This document shows, piece after piece, positions 1-8,087 of a stretch of 31,060 nt of DNA. The DNA comes from JBDTMT01 sp033764095 (GTDB lineage Bacteria; Desulfobacterota; Binatia; HRBIN30; CADEER01): positions 1 to 31,060 of the forward strand of contig JANRJF010000442.1 in NCBI GenBank assembly GCA_033764095.1. Direction: 5' to 3'. The notes under the pieces were generated by a model. The model saw nothing but the letters and a program-made list of their open reading frames with translations, ran no database searches and was not told the origin of the DNA. A program made the position numbers and the translations under genes. Each line of letters opens with the position of its first letter. The first letter of the stretch is position 1.

Positions 1-1110
1 CTCGAGCCCGCCGCGGCGCGCGCCGCCGCGGCGGCGCACGGCGACGCCGCGCTGGTGCTGCCGCTGGCGACGCAGGGACGGCCGATCGGCCTGCTCGCGG
101 TCGGCGCCAAGCGCTCCGGGCGCGGCTTCAGCGCCGACGACGTCGATCTGCTGCGCACGCTCGCCAACCAGCTCGCGGTGGCGGTGCAGAACGCGCGCTC
201 GTACGAGGCGCTCGCCGAACTGACGCGCGAGCTCGACGCCAAGGTGCAACAGCGCACCAGCGAGCTGCGCACCGCCAACCGCGAGCTGGCCCACGCCATG
301 CAGGAACTCACCGAGGCGCAGGCGCAACTGGTGCAGTCGGAGAAGATGGCCTCGCTCGGTCAGTTGGTCGCCGGCGTCGCGCACGAGCTCAACAATCCGG
401 CCAGCTTCGTGCACGGCGGGCTCGCCAACCTGGCCGAGTACGTGGAGCGCTTCCTAGCCGTTCTGCGCGCCTACGAAGCGGCGCCGATCGCCGACCCCGG
501 CGCCGCCGCGGCGGTGGCGCTGGCGCGCGAGCGCGCCCGCCTCGACTACCTGCTGCGCGAAACGCCGCAGCTGCTGCGCATCTGCGGCGAGGGCTCGACG
601 CGCATCAAGCGCATCGTCGACGACCTGCGCCTGTTCGCGCGCGCCGACCAGGGCGAGCGCGCACCGCTCGACCTCGCGGCGGCGCTCGACCATTGCCTGC
701 GGCTGCTCGCCGACCGCATCGACGCGCAGGGCGTGCAGATCGAGCGCCACTACGACGCGGTGCCGCCGCTGCGCGCCGATGCCGGGCAACTGAGCCAGGT
801 GTGGCTGAACCTGTTCGGCAACGCGCTCGACGCCGTCGCCACGGTCGCGGCGCCGCGCATCGCCCTGTCCCTGCGCGCCGTGGACGGCACCGGCATCGAG
901 GTGCGGGTGACCGACAACGGCTGCGGCATCGCCGCCGACGCCCTGCCGCGCCTGTTCGACCCGTTCTTCACCACCAAGCCGATCGGGCAGGGCACCGGCC
1001 TCGGCCTGAGCATCGCCTACGGCGCGGTGAAGGCGCACGGCGGCACGATCCACATCGACAGCGCGGCGGGGGCGGGCACGACCGTGTCGGTCCGCCTGCC
1101 GGCGGACTGA
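1..1110 (+). CDS. Sensor histidine kinase, GAF plus HisKA/HATPase (5' end outside window)
   Basis: The frame is open from the first base, so the N-terminus is missing; 369 residues are visible. Residues 1-65 look like the end of a GAF domain (GLLAVGAKRSG, then the LANQLAVAVQNAR helix). A coiled coil follows at about 68-115, then the H-box VAHELNNP with phospho-acceptor His near residue 128. The N-box NLFGNALDAV lies near 270, the G1 box DNGCGI near 306, FDPFFTTK near 320 and G2 GTGLGL near 331. All catalytic boxes are intact, so this should be an active ATP-dependent autokinase of a two-component system. The sensed signal cannot be told because the input domains are cut off. No response regulator is in view. 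lnt starts 6 nt downstream, so the two may be co-transcribed. Confidence 0.93.
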   Translation, partial: LEPAAARAAAAAHGDAALVLPLATQGRPIGLLAVGAKRSGRGFSADDVDLLRTLANQLAVAVQNARSYEALAELTRELDAKVQQRTSELRTANRELAHAMQELTEAQAQLVQSEKMASLGQLVAGVAHELNNPASFVHGGLANLAEYVERFLAVLRAYEAAPIADPGAAAAVALARERARLDYLLRETPQLLRICGEGSTRIKRIVDDLRLFARADQGERAPLDLAAALDHCLRLLADRIDAQGVQIERHYDAVPPLRADAGQLSQVWLNLFGNALDAVATVAAPRIALSLRAVDGTGIEVRVTDNGCGIAADALPRLFDPFFTTKPIGQGTGLGLSIAYGAVKAHGGTIHIDSAAGAGTTVSVRLPAD

Positions 1111-1116
1111 TCGCCG

Positions 1117-2634
1117 TTGTCGGTCGTCGCCACCATCGCCATCCTCGCCTCCGCCGCGCTGCACGCGCTCGCGTTCCCGCCCTGCGGCTGGTGGCCGCTG
1201 GCCTTCGTCGCGCTGGCGCCGTTCTTCGTCGTCGTCACCGGCGTCAGCCCGCGACGCGCCGCGCTGTACGGCGGCCTGTGGGGCGTCGCGGCGCACTGGG
1301 CCGAAGCGGCGTGGGTGCTGCCGGCGATGCGCGACTACTACCAGCAGCCGGTCGCCCTCGCGGTCGCCTTCGGCCTGGTCAGCTCGCTGCTCTTCCGCGG
1401 CATCCCCTATGCGCTGTTCGGCGCCGCCGCGGCCTGGCTGTTGCGCGGTCGGCGCGGCGGCGGCGCCGCCGCGCTGCTGGCAGCCCTGTGGGTGGCGTTC
1501 GAGCTGTTGCGCGCGCGCGGCCCGAGCGCCGATCCGTGGCTGCTGCTCGGCTACGCGCTGGTGCCGCGGCCGGTGCTGCTGCAGGCGGCCGACCTCGGCG
1601 GCATCTACCTGCTGTCGTTCGTCGTCGCACTGGTCAACGCGGCGCTGGCGCAGATGGCGCTGCCGGTCGCGTCAGCGCGGCGGCAGACGCGCGCCGCCGC
1701 GCTGATGGCGGCGGCCGCGGTGTTGGGCCTGCTCCTCTACGGGCAGTGGCGGCTGGCGACGGTGCTGCCCGACGGCGCGCCGGTGCCGGTGGCGATCGTG
1801 CAGGGCAACAACGACCTCGGCGCGCAGTGGCGGGTCGAGCATTACGGCGCCGGGCTCGACACCTATCTCGACCTGTCGCGCCAGGCGGTGGCGCGCGGCG
1901 CCGACCTGCTGGTCTGGCCGGAGAGCGCGGTGACCTTCTTCCTGGCGCACGAGCCGCAGTACCTGGCGCGCATCGAAGCGATGCTCGCCGAGCGCGACAC
2001 CGCGCTGGTCGCCGGCGCGCCGCACTTCGCCGATCCCGACCCCGCGCTCCCCCAGTACTTCAACTCCGCGTTCGCCGTCGGCCGCGACGGCATCGCCGCC
2101 CGTTACGACAAGCAGCGCCTGCTGCCGTTCGCCGAGTACTTCCCGCTGCGCTTCGTCGAGCTGCTGCGCCGCCGCTTCGACCGCGTGCGCAGCTTCACCG
2201 CCGGCGGCGAGGCGGCACTGCTGCCGACGCCGCTCGGCCCCACCGCGGTGGTGATCTGCTTCGAGGCGGTCTTTCCCGAGCTGGTGCGCGAGCGCATGCA
2301 GGCCGGCGCGACCGCGCTGCTCAATCTGTCGAACGACGCGTGGCTCGGCACCGGCAGCGGGCCGGCGCAGCATTTCGCCATGGTGGTGCCGCGCGCGGTC
2401 GAGGAGCGCACCTGGATCGTCCGCGCCACCACCACCGGGATCTCGGCGCTCATCGACCCGACCGGCGTCGTGCGCGCCAGCGCGCCGGCGAACGCCGCGG
2501 CGCTGCTCAGCGGCGATGTCGTGCCGGGGACGACGCCGACGCTCTATCGCCGCTGGGGCGACTGGTTCGCCGTGGCCTGCGCGGCGCTCGTCGGGCTGGT
2601 CGCGGCAGTCCAGTACCTGGCGCGCCCGCGCTGA
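1117..2634 (+). CDS. lnt: Apolipoprotein N-acyltransferase
   Basis: Lnt transfers an acyl chain from a phospholipid to the N-terminal Cys of apolipoproteins in the inner membrane, the last step of lipoprotein maturation. The 505-residue length is normal for the family. The first 210 residues are a bundle of hydrophobic segments, and a nitrilase-fold periplasmic domain follows. The Glu-Lys-Cys catalytic triad is visible: Glu269 in VWPESAV, Lys332 in RYDKQRLLPF and Cys381 in VVICFEAVFPE. The family block LSNDAWLG and a C-terminal transmembrane segment are present. The start is a TTG 6 nt after the kinase stop with only a weak GGCGGA upstream. It is chosen because the next Met is inside the membrane domain. 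The gene converges with the SGNH hydrolase gene, leaving a 12-nt gap. Confidence 0.97.
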   Translation: MSVVATIAILASAALHALAFPPCGWWPLAFVALAPFFVVVTGVSPRRAALYGGLWGVAAHWAEAAWVLPAMRDYYQQPVALAVAFGLVSSLLFRGIPYALFGAAAAWLLRGRRGGGAAALLAALWVAFELLRARGPSADPWLLLGYALVPRPVLLQAADLGGIYLLSFVVALVNAALAQMALPVASARRQTRAAALMAAAAVLGLLLYGQWRLATVLPDGAPVPVAIVQGNNDLGAQWRVEHYGAGLDTYLDLSRQAVARGADLLVWPESAVTFFLAHEPQYLARIEAMLAERDTALVAGAPHFADPDPALPQYFNSAFAVGRDGIAARYDKQRLLPFAEYFPLRFVELLRRRFDRVRSFTAGGEAALLPTPLGPTAVVICFEAVFPELVRERMQAGATALLNLSNDAWLGTGSGPAQHFAMVVPRAVEERTWIVRATTTGISALIDPTGVVRASAPANAAALLSGDVVPGTTPTLYRRWGDWFAVACAALVGLVAAVQYLARPR

Positions 2635-2646
2635 GCGCCGCGGCGC

Positions 2647-3291
2647 TCACGGCAGCGGCGCGAGCAGCGGCGTGAGCACCGGCAGCAGGCGGGTGGCCAT
2701 CTGCGCGTTGCCGATGCGGCTAGGGTGTTTGCCGTCGGGGAAGGTGTCGCTGCCGGCGTCCACCAGCGTCAGGCCGTCCACCACCTGGTGCGCGCTGCAG
2801 GCGTCGGCGATCGCGGCGCGGTACTCGGCCAGCCGATGGCCGGCGCTGTTCAGCTTGCCCTCCTCGGCGTTCCACAGCGGCGTGATGCACACCACCGGCA
2901 CGTCGGGCGGCATGGCGGCGAGGAACTCGCGATAGGCGGCGGAGAAGTCGTCGAGCGGCGCGTTGAGGTTCCAGTCGTTGTAGCCGAGCAGCACGACGAT
3001 GGCGCGCGGCAGGAAGACCTGGCTCATCAGCGTCACGCCGACGCCGATATTGCGGAAGCCATAGAAGCGATCGTAGTCGGCCATGATCGCGCCCGGCGCG
3101 CCGATCGGCTGGGCGATGATGCGCAGGCGGCGTTGCAGCAGGTCGGTGACCAGCTCGCGCGGCGAGCGCAGCGTGACGTTGAGCAGCGACGAGTCGCCGA
3201 CGAAGACGACGCGATCCATGCGCGCCTCGGCGGCCGACGCGCCGGCCAGCAGGGCGGCCAGGGTCAGGATGGGGAGGAGGCGGGTCGGCAT
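2647..3291 (-). CDS. Exported SGNH/GDSL-family hydrolase
   Basis: 214 residues. A signal peptide (hydrophobic core LLPILTLAALLAG, Ala-rich cleavage region near residue 21) is followed by the block I motif VGDSS (nucleophile Ser). Block III appears as LLGYNDWN, and the Asp/His pair of block V as DGKHPSRIG near the C-terminus. This is the esterase/acetylhydrolase layout of the SGNH fold, so the likely activity is removal of acyl or acetyl groups from a periplasmic or extracellular substrate. The substrate cannot be inferred. The gene begins 5 nt after the PDZ protein gene, so the two probably form an operon. Confidence 0.85.
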   Translation of the reverse strand: MPTRLLPILTLAALLAGASAAEARMDRVVFVGDSSLLNVTLRSPRELVTDLLQRRLRIIAQPIGAPGAIMADYDRFYGFRNIGVGVTLMSQVFLPRAIVVLLGYNDWNLNAPLDDFSAAYREFLAAMPPDVPVVCITPLWNAEEGKLNSAGHRLAEYRAAIADACSAHQVVDGLTLVDAGSDTFPDGKHPSRIGNAQMATRLLPVLTPLLAPLP

Positions 3292-3296
3292 CGCGT

Positions 3297-4205
3297 TCAG
3301 CCCTCGGCCGGCATGTCCTGCGCGGCGTTGACGCGCAGGCCGAGCGGGCCGCGCGGCACTTCGACCTCGAAGCGTTGGCCGCCGCGGCTCACCTGCAGGC
3401 GCACGGTGTCGCCGGCGACCCCGCCGCGCGTTTCGTTGACCAGGTCGTCGGGCGCGAACAGGCGCGCGTCGGCATAGGTGAGGATCAGGTCACCGGGTTG
3501 CAGGCCGACCGCGGCGGCAGGCGACTCGCTCAACACGTCGTCCACCCGCACGCGGTTGGTGCGGCCCTCGGCGAACAGGTAGCGGTCGTAGGCGAGGTCG
3601 CCGATCTCGTCGCGCACCGACACCTGCTGCGCCGCGATCGCGTCGAGCGCCTCGGCGAAGCGCGGCGTGTCGATCCACTGCTCGCGCGTCGCCTGATCGC
3701 GCAGCGTGATCTCCTGCATGGTGAGCGCGTCGCGCCGCCGCTTCATCTCCGCCGCCTGGTCGGGCTCGATACCGGCGGCCACCAGCGCCCGCTCCATCGG
3801 GCTGAGGCTGTAGTCGACCGGCGCGGCGGCCGGCGCGGCTAGCGCGGCGGTGGCATCGGCGGACGAGGCGTTGGCTGCCACGGCCGCATCGGCAGGCTCG
3901 ATCGGCGCGCCGCTCTCCAACCGCGCCAACTGCTCGGTCATCGCCTCCAGCCGCTCGGCGAGCCGCTGGCGCTCGGCGCGCTCCGCCCCCAGTTGCGCCG
4001 TCAGCGCGTCGATCCGTGCCGCCAGATCCTCGCCGCCGCCGCGCGCCAGACGCGTCGCGGCCGGCGCGTCGAGACGCGACAGGCGCCCCGACGCCGCGGC
4101 GAGCCGCTGTGGCGGCGTCGCGTCGGCCGTCTCGCGGCGCCACAGCGCCGACCCCAACGCCCCCAGCGCAATCAGCGCGCCACCGATCACCAGTCGTTTC
4201 ATCAT
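3297..4205 (-). CDS. Membrane-anchored coiled-coil protein with C-terminal PDZ domain
   Basis: 302 residues from the chosen ATG. The start is supported by a GGAG about 7 nt upstream; a longer frame reaching 4322 has no support and runs into the divergent intergenic region. Residues 4-21 form one transmembrane anchor. An Ala/Arg/Glu-rich coiled coil covers about 50-100, followed by an Ala-rich linker. The last 90 residues look like a PDZ domain (VLSESPAAAVGLQPGDLILTY, then GGVAGDTVRLQVSRGG). No trypsin-like protease domain is present, so it is a PDZ adaptor or scaffold rather than a DegP-type protease. It may recruit the neighbouring SGNH hydrolase or other periplasmic partners, but that is inference. 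Confidence 0.8.
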   Translation of the reverse strand: MMKRLVIGGALIALGALGSALWRRETADATPPQRLAAASGRLSRLDAPAATRLARGGGEDLAARIDALTAQLGAERAERQRLAERLEAMTEQLARLESGAPIEPADAAVAANASSADATAALAAPAAAPVDYSLSPMERALVAAGIEPDQAAEMKRRRDALTMQEITLRDQATREQWIDTPRFAEALDAIAAQQVSVRDEIGDLAYDRYLFAEGRTNRVRVDDVLSESPAAAVGLQPGDLILTYADARLFAPDDLVNETRGGVAGDTVRLQVSRGGQRFEVEVPRGPLGLRVNAAQDMPAEG

Positions 4206-4425
4206 GGCGGTACTCCGTCGTTGCCGCCCAACTGTGACCGCTCGCGTCGATTCGGTCCAGCGCGCGAATGAGATCGGGTGACGGGGGAGGGACGGGCCCC
4301 AGTCCCGGCACCCCGCCCCCACTCGAGCCCGAGAATCACACCCGATTCCCCATCCCCGTCCTCCCCGCCCCTCGACTCAACGCGGTATTCTGTGGCTCTC
4401 TGGGCGCTCGCCGACGGAGTGACGC
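4206..4425. other. Divergent intergenic region
   Basis: This 220-nt gap separates the PDZ gene (minus) from the phosphatase gene (plus) and must hold promoters for both. GGAG is present before each start codon. A C/G-rich stretch (about 4285-4380) runs between. I see no convincing -35/-10 pair, no operator dyad and no tandem-unit palindrome of the kind found later in the window. Confidence 0.5.
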
Positions 4426-6342
4426 ATGGCAGAGATCATCGGGCCGCAACGGCCGGGGGGACAGGGGCTCGACGCCGAACAGGAGGAGTCGGGCAACCGC
4501 GCCATCCTGGCGCTGCTGCGCGACCCCGAGGTCGCCGACCAGGTGGACCTCGTCATCACCCAGCGCGACGATGCCTACGAGGTCTGGGCGGCGCGCGGCC
4601 TGGTGCGCTTCCAGCGCCGGCTGGCGGAGGACGGCGCGCCGCGCTTCGCGATCGTCGAGCAGATCGGCGACAACCCGATCGCCGACCAGCGCCACGACAT
4701 CCTCACCACCTGCGACGACGAGCTCGCCGCCGCGGCGGCCGGCGGCCATCCGAGCGACGACCCCAACCAGGCCTTCATCGAGCCGGCGCAGGTGAGCTAC
4801 CCGCACGCCTACGAGCGCATCGCGCAGCTCTTCGACAGCCCGTACGCCCCCGACCTCATCGTCTCGCCGAAGGCGTACGCCTTCGGCCTGCAGCCCGGCC
4901 AGCACGGCGCGCTCGACGTCGTGCAGTCGCGCGCCCCGCTGGCGTTCGCCGGACCGGGCATCCGGCCGGGCCTCTACGACACCGCGCCGCGCCACATCGA
5001 CGTCGCGCCGACCGTCTGCCGCCTGCTCGGCTTCCCGTACATCGACGGACGCGACTGGAGCGGCCGCACGTCGAGCGAGCGCGGCGTCGCCCCCGACGTC
5101 TACCTGCAGCGCCAGGACGGCCGCGTGCTGGAGGAGATCCTGGCACCCGACGCGCCGGCGCCCGAGCGCGCCTACCTGGTGATCTTCGACGGGCTCAGCA
5201 ACAGCGAGCTGCAGTGGCTGCTCGACCGCGACGACCCGATCGTCGCCAACCTGCGCCGCCTGCTCGATCGTGCCGCGCGCTTCCGCGCCGGCTCGACGGT
5301 GAACTTTCCCACCATCACCTGGCCGAGCCACAGCGCGCTGCTCACCGGCGCCTGGTGCGGTCACCACGACATCGTCAACCCGACCTACTACGACCGCGCC
5401 GCGCACCAGCCGCTCGCCCCGCAGGGACAGGGCATGATGACCGAGGGCTACCTCGGCGCCGGCGTCGAGACGCTCTACGAGGCGGTGCACCGGGTGCGCG
5501 GACGCGAGGCGCTGACCGCCAGCATCCACGAGCCGCAGGGCCGCGGCGCCGATCACGCGCCGCTGGAAGGACGCGTCATCGGGCCGCGCGACCGCCTCAA
5601 GGCGCTCACCGCCGAGCTGCTGCCGGAGGTGAATCCGCGCGGGAAGCGCGACGGGCACGACGGCGTGCACCGCGAGGCGCTGCTCGACGTGCGCGGCCTG
5701 GCGCAGATGCTGGTGCTGTTCGACGATCCGTCGCGCCCGCCGCCGCTCTTCACCGCGCACGAGTTCGCCCTCACCGACGGCGCCGGGCACGAGTACGGGC
5801 CGCACAGCCAGGGCCTGCGCGACGCGGTGGCGGAGACCGACCGCCGCCTCGGCGTGGTGCTCGACGTCCTGCAGGCGCGCGACCTGCTCGACTCGACGCT
5901 CTTCATCTTCACCAGCGATCACGGCATGGCGGCGCAGCACGTCGCGCTCGGCGCCAATCCCGCCCGCCATCCCGAGCGGATCGGTCTCAAGACCGTCACC
6001 GGCGAACCGATGATCTGGCTGCGCGACCTTGCGGTCAGCGTCGAACCGGCGCCCGACGGCCGCACCGCGCGCGTCGTGGTGTGCGACAACGACGCCGACC
6101 TGAGCGGCGAGCAGGCGCCGGTCGCCGGTGCCGCGGTCCGCGTGCTCGGCCGCGCCGACCACGTCATCGCCGAGCTCAGCACCAACGCCGCCGGCGTCGC
6201 CGGCTTCGCCACCCCCGCCGACGTCCCGCCGCACGAGATCGTGCTGTCGATCCACCATCCCGACTACAACCCGCGCCACCTGCGTCTCGACGGCACCACC
6301 CTGGCGATCGACCTGCGCCGCGCGCTGTACGGCGACCGGTAG
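4426..6342 (+). CDS. Alkaline-phosphatase-superfamily phosphodiesterase, apparently circularly permuted
   Basis: 638 residues, no signal peptide, GGAG about 10 nt before the ATG. Residues 245-505 carry the N-terminal half of a type I phosphodiesterase/nucleotide pyrophosphatase: metal Asp255 in IFDG, nucleophile Thr298 in TWPSHSALLTG, Asp451/His455 in TDGAGHEYG, and Asp498/His499 in TSDHGM. The motif that normally closes the fold comes first instead: residues 140-205 hold PDLIVSPKAYAFG, PGQHGALDV (His160) and HIDVAPTVCRLLGFP. Motif order is therefore C-lobe then N-lobe. A beta-rich tail (about 540-638, GAAVRVLG...NAAGVAGFATP) resembles a carboxypeptidase-regulatory or Ig-like domain. All metal ligands seem present, so activity on a phosphoester is plausible; the substrate is unknown. 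The TrpF-like gene follows 16 nt later. Confidence 0.85.
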   Translation: MAEIIGPQRPGGQGLDAEQEESGNRAILALLRDPEVADQVDLVITQRDDAYEVWAARGLVRFQRRLAEDGAPRFAIVEQIGDNPIADQRHDILTTCDDELAAAAAGGHPSDDPNQAFIEPAQVSYPHAYERIAQLFDSPYAPDLIVSPKAYAFGLQPGQHGALDVVQSRAPLAFAGPGIRPGLYDTAPRHIDVAPTVCRLLGFPYIDGRDWSGRTSSERGVAPDVYLQRQDGRVLEEILAPDAPAPERAYLVIFDGLSNSELQWLLDRDDPIVANLRRLLDRAARFRAGSTVNFPTITWPSHSALLTGAWCGHHDIVNPTYYDRAAHQPLAPQGQGMMTEGYLGAGVETLYEAVHRVRGREALTASIHEPQGRGADHAPLEGRVIGPRDRLKALTAELLPEVNPRGKRDGHDGVHREALLDVRGLAQMLVLFDDPSRPPPLFTAHEFALTDGAGHEYGPHSQGLRDAVAETDRRLGVVLDVLQARDLLDSTLFIFTSDHGMAAQHVALGANPARHPERIGLKTVTGEPMIWLRDLAVSVEPAPDGRTARVVVCDNDADLSGEQAPVAGAAVRVLGRADHVIAELSTNAAGVAGFATPADVPPHEIVLSIHHPDYNPRHLRLDGTTLAIDLRRALYGDR

Positions 6343-6358
6343 CCCTCGCCAGCGACCG

Positions 6359-7009
6359 ATGGCGGTGCGCGTCCAGATCGCCGGCGTCTCGACGCTCGAG
6401 GAAGCGCTGGCCACCGCCGACGCCGGCGCCGACGCGCTCGGATTCACCGTCCGCCTGCCGCATGGCGTCCACGACGGGCTCACCGAAGCGAAAGCGCGCG
6501 GCATCATCGCCGCGCTGCCGCCGTTCGTCGCCTCGGTGGCGATCACCTACGTCGACACGGCGCGCGACGCAGTCGATCTGTGCCGCTACCTCGGCGTGAC
6601 GACGCTGCAGCTGCACGGGCCGTTCCCCTCCCCCGAGCTGCCGCTGATCCGCGCCGGCCTGCCGCATCTGAAACTGATCCGTGCCGTCCACGTGACCGGC
6701 CCCGCGGCGATCGCGCAGGCGCGCGGCCTGGCGCGCCACGTCGACGCGCTGATCCTCGATACCTACGACCCGGCGACCGGCCGGCACGGCGCCACCGGGC
6801 TGACGCATGACTGGTCGATCAGCCGGGCAATCGTCGACGAGCTGCGCGTGCCGGTGATCCTCGCCGGCGGGCTGACGCCGGACAACGTCGCCGCGGCGAT
6901 CGCCGCCGTGCGCCCGTGGGGCGTCGACGTGCACACCGGCGTCGAGAACGCCGACGGCTCGCGCAACCTCGACACGCTGCGCGCCTTCATCGCCGCCGCC
7001 CGCGCCTGA
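6359..7009 (+). CDS. TrpF-fold (phosphoribosylanthranilate isomerase-like) protein lacking the catalytic Cys
   Basis: 216 residues, the usual TrpF length. The ATG at 6359 is chosen because family similarity begins there; upstream codons are a shadow of the phosphatase gene. TrpF landmarks are the DAGADALGF block, LQLHG (81-87), LDT with the acid Asp134, GATGLTHDW (144-152), LAGGLTPDNV (168-177) and GVDVHTGVE (188-196). In true TrpF the first strand reads KICG and its Cys is the general base of the Amadori rearrangement. Here it reads QIAG, with Gln6 for Lys and Ala8 for Cys. The Ser-Pro-Arg loop that follows is also absent (RLPHGVHDG). Phosphate-binding loops are kept, so it probably binds a phosphosugar but may not isomerise phosphoribosylanthranilate. 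No other trp gene is nearby. It is probably co-transcribed with the upstream phosphatase. Confidence 0.8.
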   Translation: MAVRVQIAGVSTLEEALATADAGADALGFTVRLPHGVHDGLTEAKARGIIAALPPFVASVAITYVDTARDAVDLCRYLGVTTLQLHGPFPSPELPLIRAGLPHLKLIRAVHVTGPAAIAQARGLARHVDALILDTYDPATGRHGATGLTHDWSISRAIVDELRVPVILAGGLTPDNVAAAIAAVRPWGVDVHTGVENADGSRNLDTLRAFIAAARA

Positions 7010-7102
7010 GCCCGCGGCACAGTCCGGGTGGACGATGGGCTCGTTGTCCCGAACCGCAGAAACCCGCTAACGGTGGTCGGACTGACGACGAGGGAAACGG
7101 CG

Positions 7103-7927
7103 ATGTACGAACAGATCCTCTACGAGGTGGAGGGCGCGGCGGCGATCATCTCGCTCAACCGCCCCAAGCAGCTCAATGCCTGGACCGACCGCATGGGCGC
7201 CGAGGTCAAGCACGCGATGGCGGCGGCCGAGGCCGACAAGCGCGTCGTCGCGATCATCCTGACCGGCGCCGGGCGCGGCTTCTGCGCCGGCGCCGACATG
7301 TTCCTGCTCAAGTCGATCAGCGAGGGCGGCACGCAGGAGAAGATCCCCGACGAGCTGACCGGCGCCGAGCCCGGCGACGCGGCGATGGGCGAGGCGTTCC
7401 GCGGCACCTACACGTACCTGCTCTCGGTGCGGAAGCCGATCATCGCGGCGGTCAATGGGCCGGTCGCCGGCATGGCGGTGCCGATCGTCGCCTGCTGCGA
7501 CATCCGCTTCGCCGGCAGCGAGGCGTCCTTCACCACCTCGTTCTCGAAGCGCGGCCTGATCGCCGAGTGGGGCTCGAGCTGGATCCTGCCGCGCCTGCTC
7601 GGCCCGGCGCATGCGCTCGACCTGCTGTTCTCGGCGCGCAAGATCGACGCCGAGGAAGCGGCGCGCATCGGCCTGGTCAACCGCGTCGTCCCCGGCGCCG
7701 AGCTGATGGCCTACACCCGCCAGTACGTCGAGGAGCTCGCCGCCAACTGCTCGCCGACCTCGATGATGATCATGAAGCGCCAGGTCTATCAGCACCTGAC
7801 CGCCGACCTCGGCCAGGCCGAGAAGGAAGCCATCGGCCTGATGCTCGACAGCTTCAAGCGTCCCGACTTCAAAGAAGGCGTCGTCTCCTTCCTGGAGAAG
7901 CGCCCGCCGAAATTCCCCAGAGTCTGA
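7103..7927 (+). CDS. Enoyl-CoA hydratase/isomerase (crotonase) family protein
   Basis: 274 residues. The ATG at 7103 is preceded by GAGGGA; a longer frame starting at 7028 has no RBS. Crotonase features are LNRPKQLNAW, the first oxyanion-hole loop GRGFCAGADM (57-66) and the second oxyanion block NGPVAGMAVPIVACCDIRFA (118-137). The C-terminal DFKEGVVSFLEKRPPKF is typical. The first catalytic Glu of classical hydratases (FGTPE) is replaced by Phe147, while Glu155 lies in the GLIAEWGSS loop. That layout occurs in a subset of crotonases, so the reaction (hydratase, isomerase or other acyl-CoA chemistry) is uncertain. It acts in the cytoplasm on CoA thioesters. The gene is the first of a plus-strand run with ilvE and a hydrolase. 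Confidence 0.88.
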   Translation: MYEQILYEVEGAAAIISLNRPKQLNAWTDRMGAEVKHAMAAAEADKRVVAIILTGAGRGFCAGADMFLLKSISEGGTQEKIPDELTGAEPGDAAMGEAFRGTYTYLLSVRKPIIAAVNGPVAGMAVPIVACCDIRFAGSEASFTTSFSKRGLIAEWGSSWILPRLLGPAHALDLLFSARKIDAEEAARIGLVNRVVPGAELMAYTRQYVEELAANCSPTSMMIMKRQVYQHLTADLGQAEKEAIGLMLDSFKRPDFKEGVVSFLEKRPPKFPRV

Positions 7928-7936
7928 AGAAGAGAT

Positions 7937-8064
7937 CGGAACCACAGATGAACACGGATGAACACGGATGAACACGGATGAGGAAACTGACAGTTTGCTG
8001 AGCGCCGCGCTTTCCAGTTCTTTCAGCTTCCATCGGTGTTCATCTGTGTTCATCCGTGGTTCCG
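7937..8064. repeat. Inverted repeat with decamer-unit arms (GATGAACACG family, copy 1)
   Basis: The left arm (7937-7973) begins CGGAACCACAGATG and contains three tandem copies of GATGAACACG (7947-7976). The right arm (about 8030-8064) reads CATCGGTGTTCATCTGTG and ends GTGGTTCCG, the near-exact reverse complement. The loop of roughly 55 nt is unrelated to the loop of copy 2 (21127-21250). TTTTGGTTTTCT directly follows the right arm on the plus strand. The element fills the gap between the crotonase and ilvE and ends 13 nt before the ilvE ribosome-binding site. A T-tailed hairpin terminator or attenuator is possible, but this is not proven. Confidence 0.85.
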
Positions 8065-8087
8065 TTTTGGTTTTCTAGGAAGGCTGC

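Noticed and set aside
693..2675. Open frame of 660 codons on the plus strand
   Set aside because: Out-of-frame reading of the kinase and lnt genes, extremely Arg/Ala rich; lnt has clear catalytic residues.
4336..6546. Open frame of 736 codons on the minus strand
   Set aside because: Shadow of the phosphatase and TrpF-like genes; no motif, no ribosome-binding site, skewed composition.
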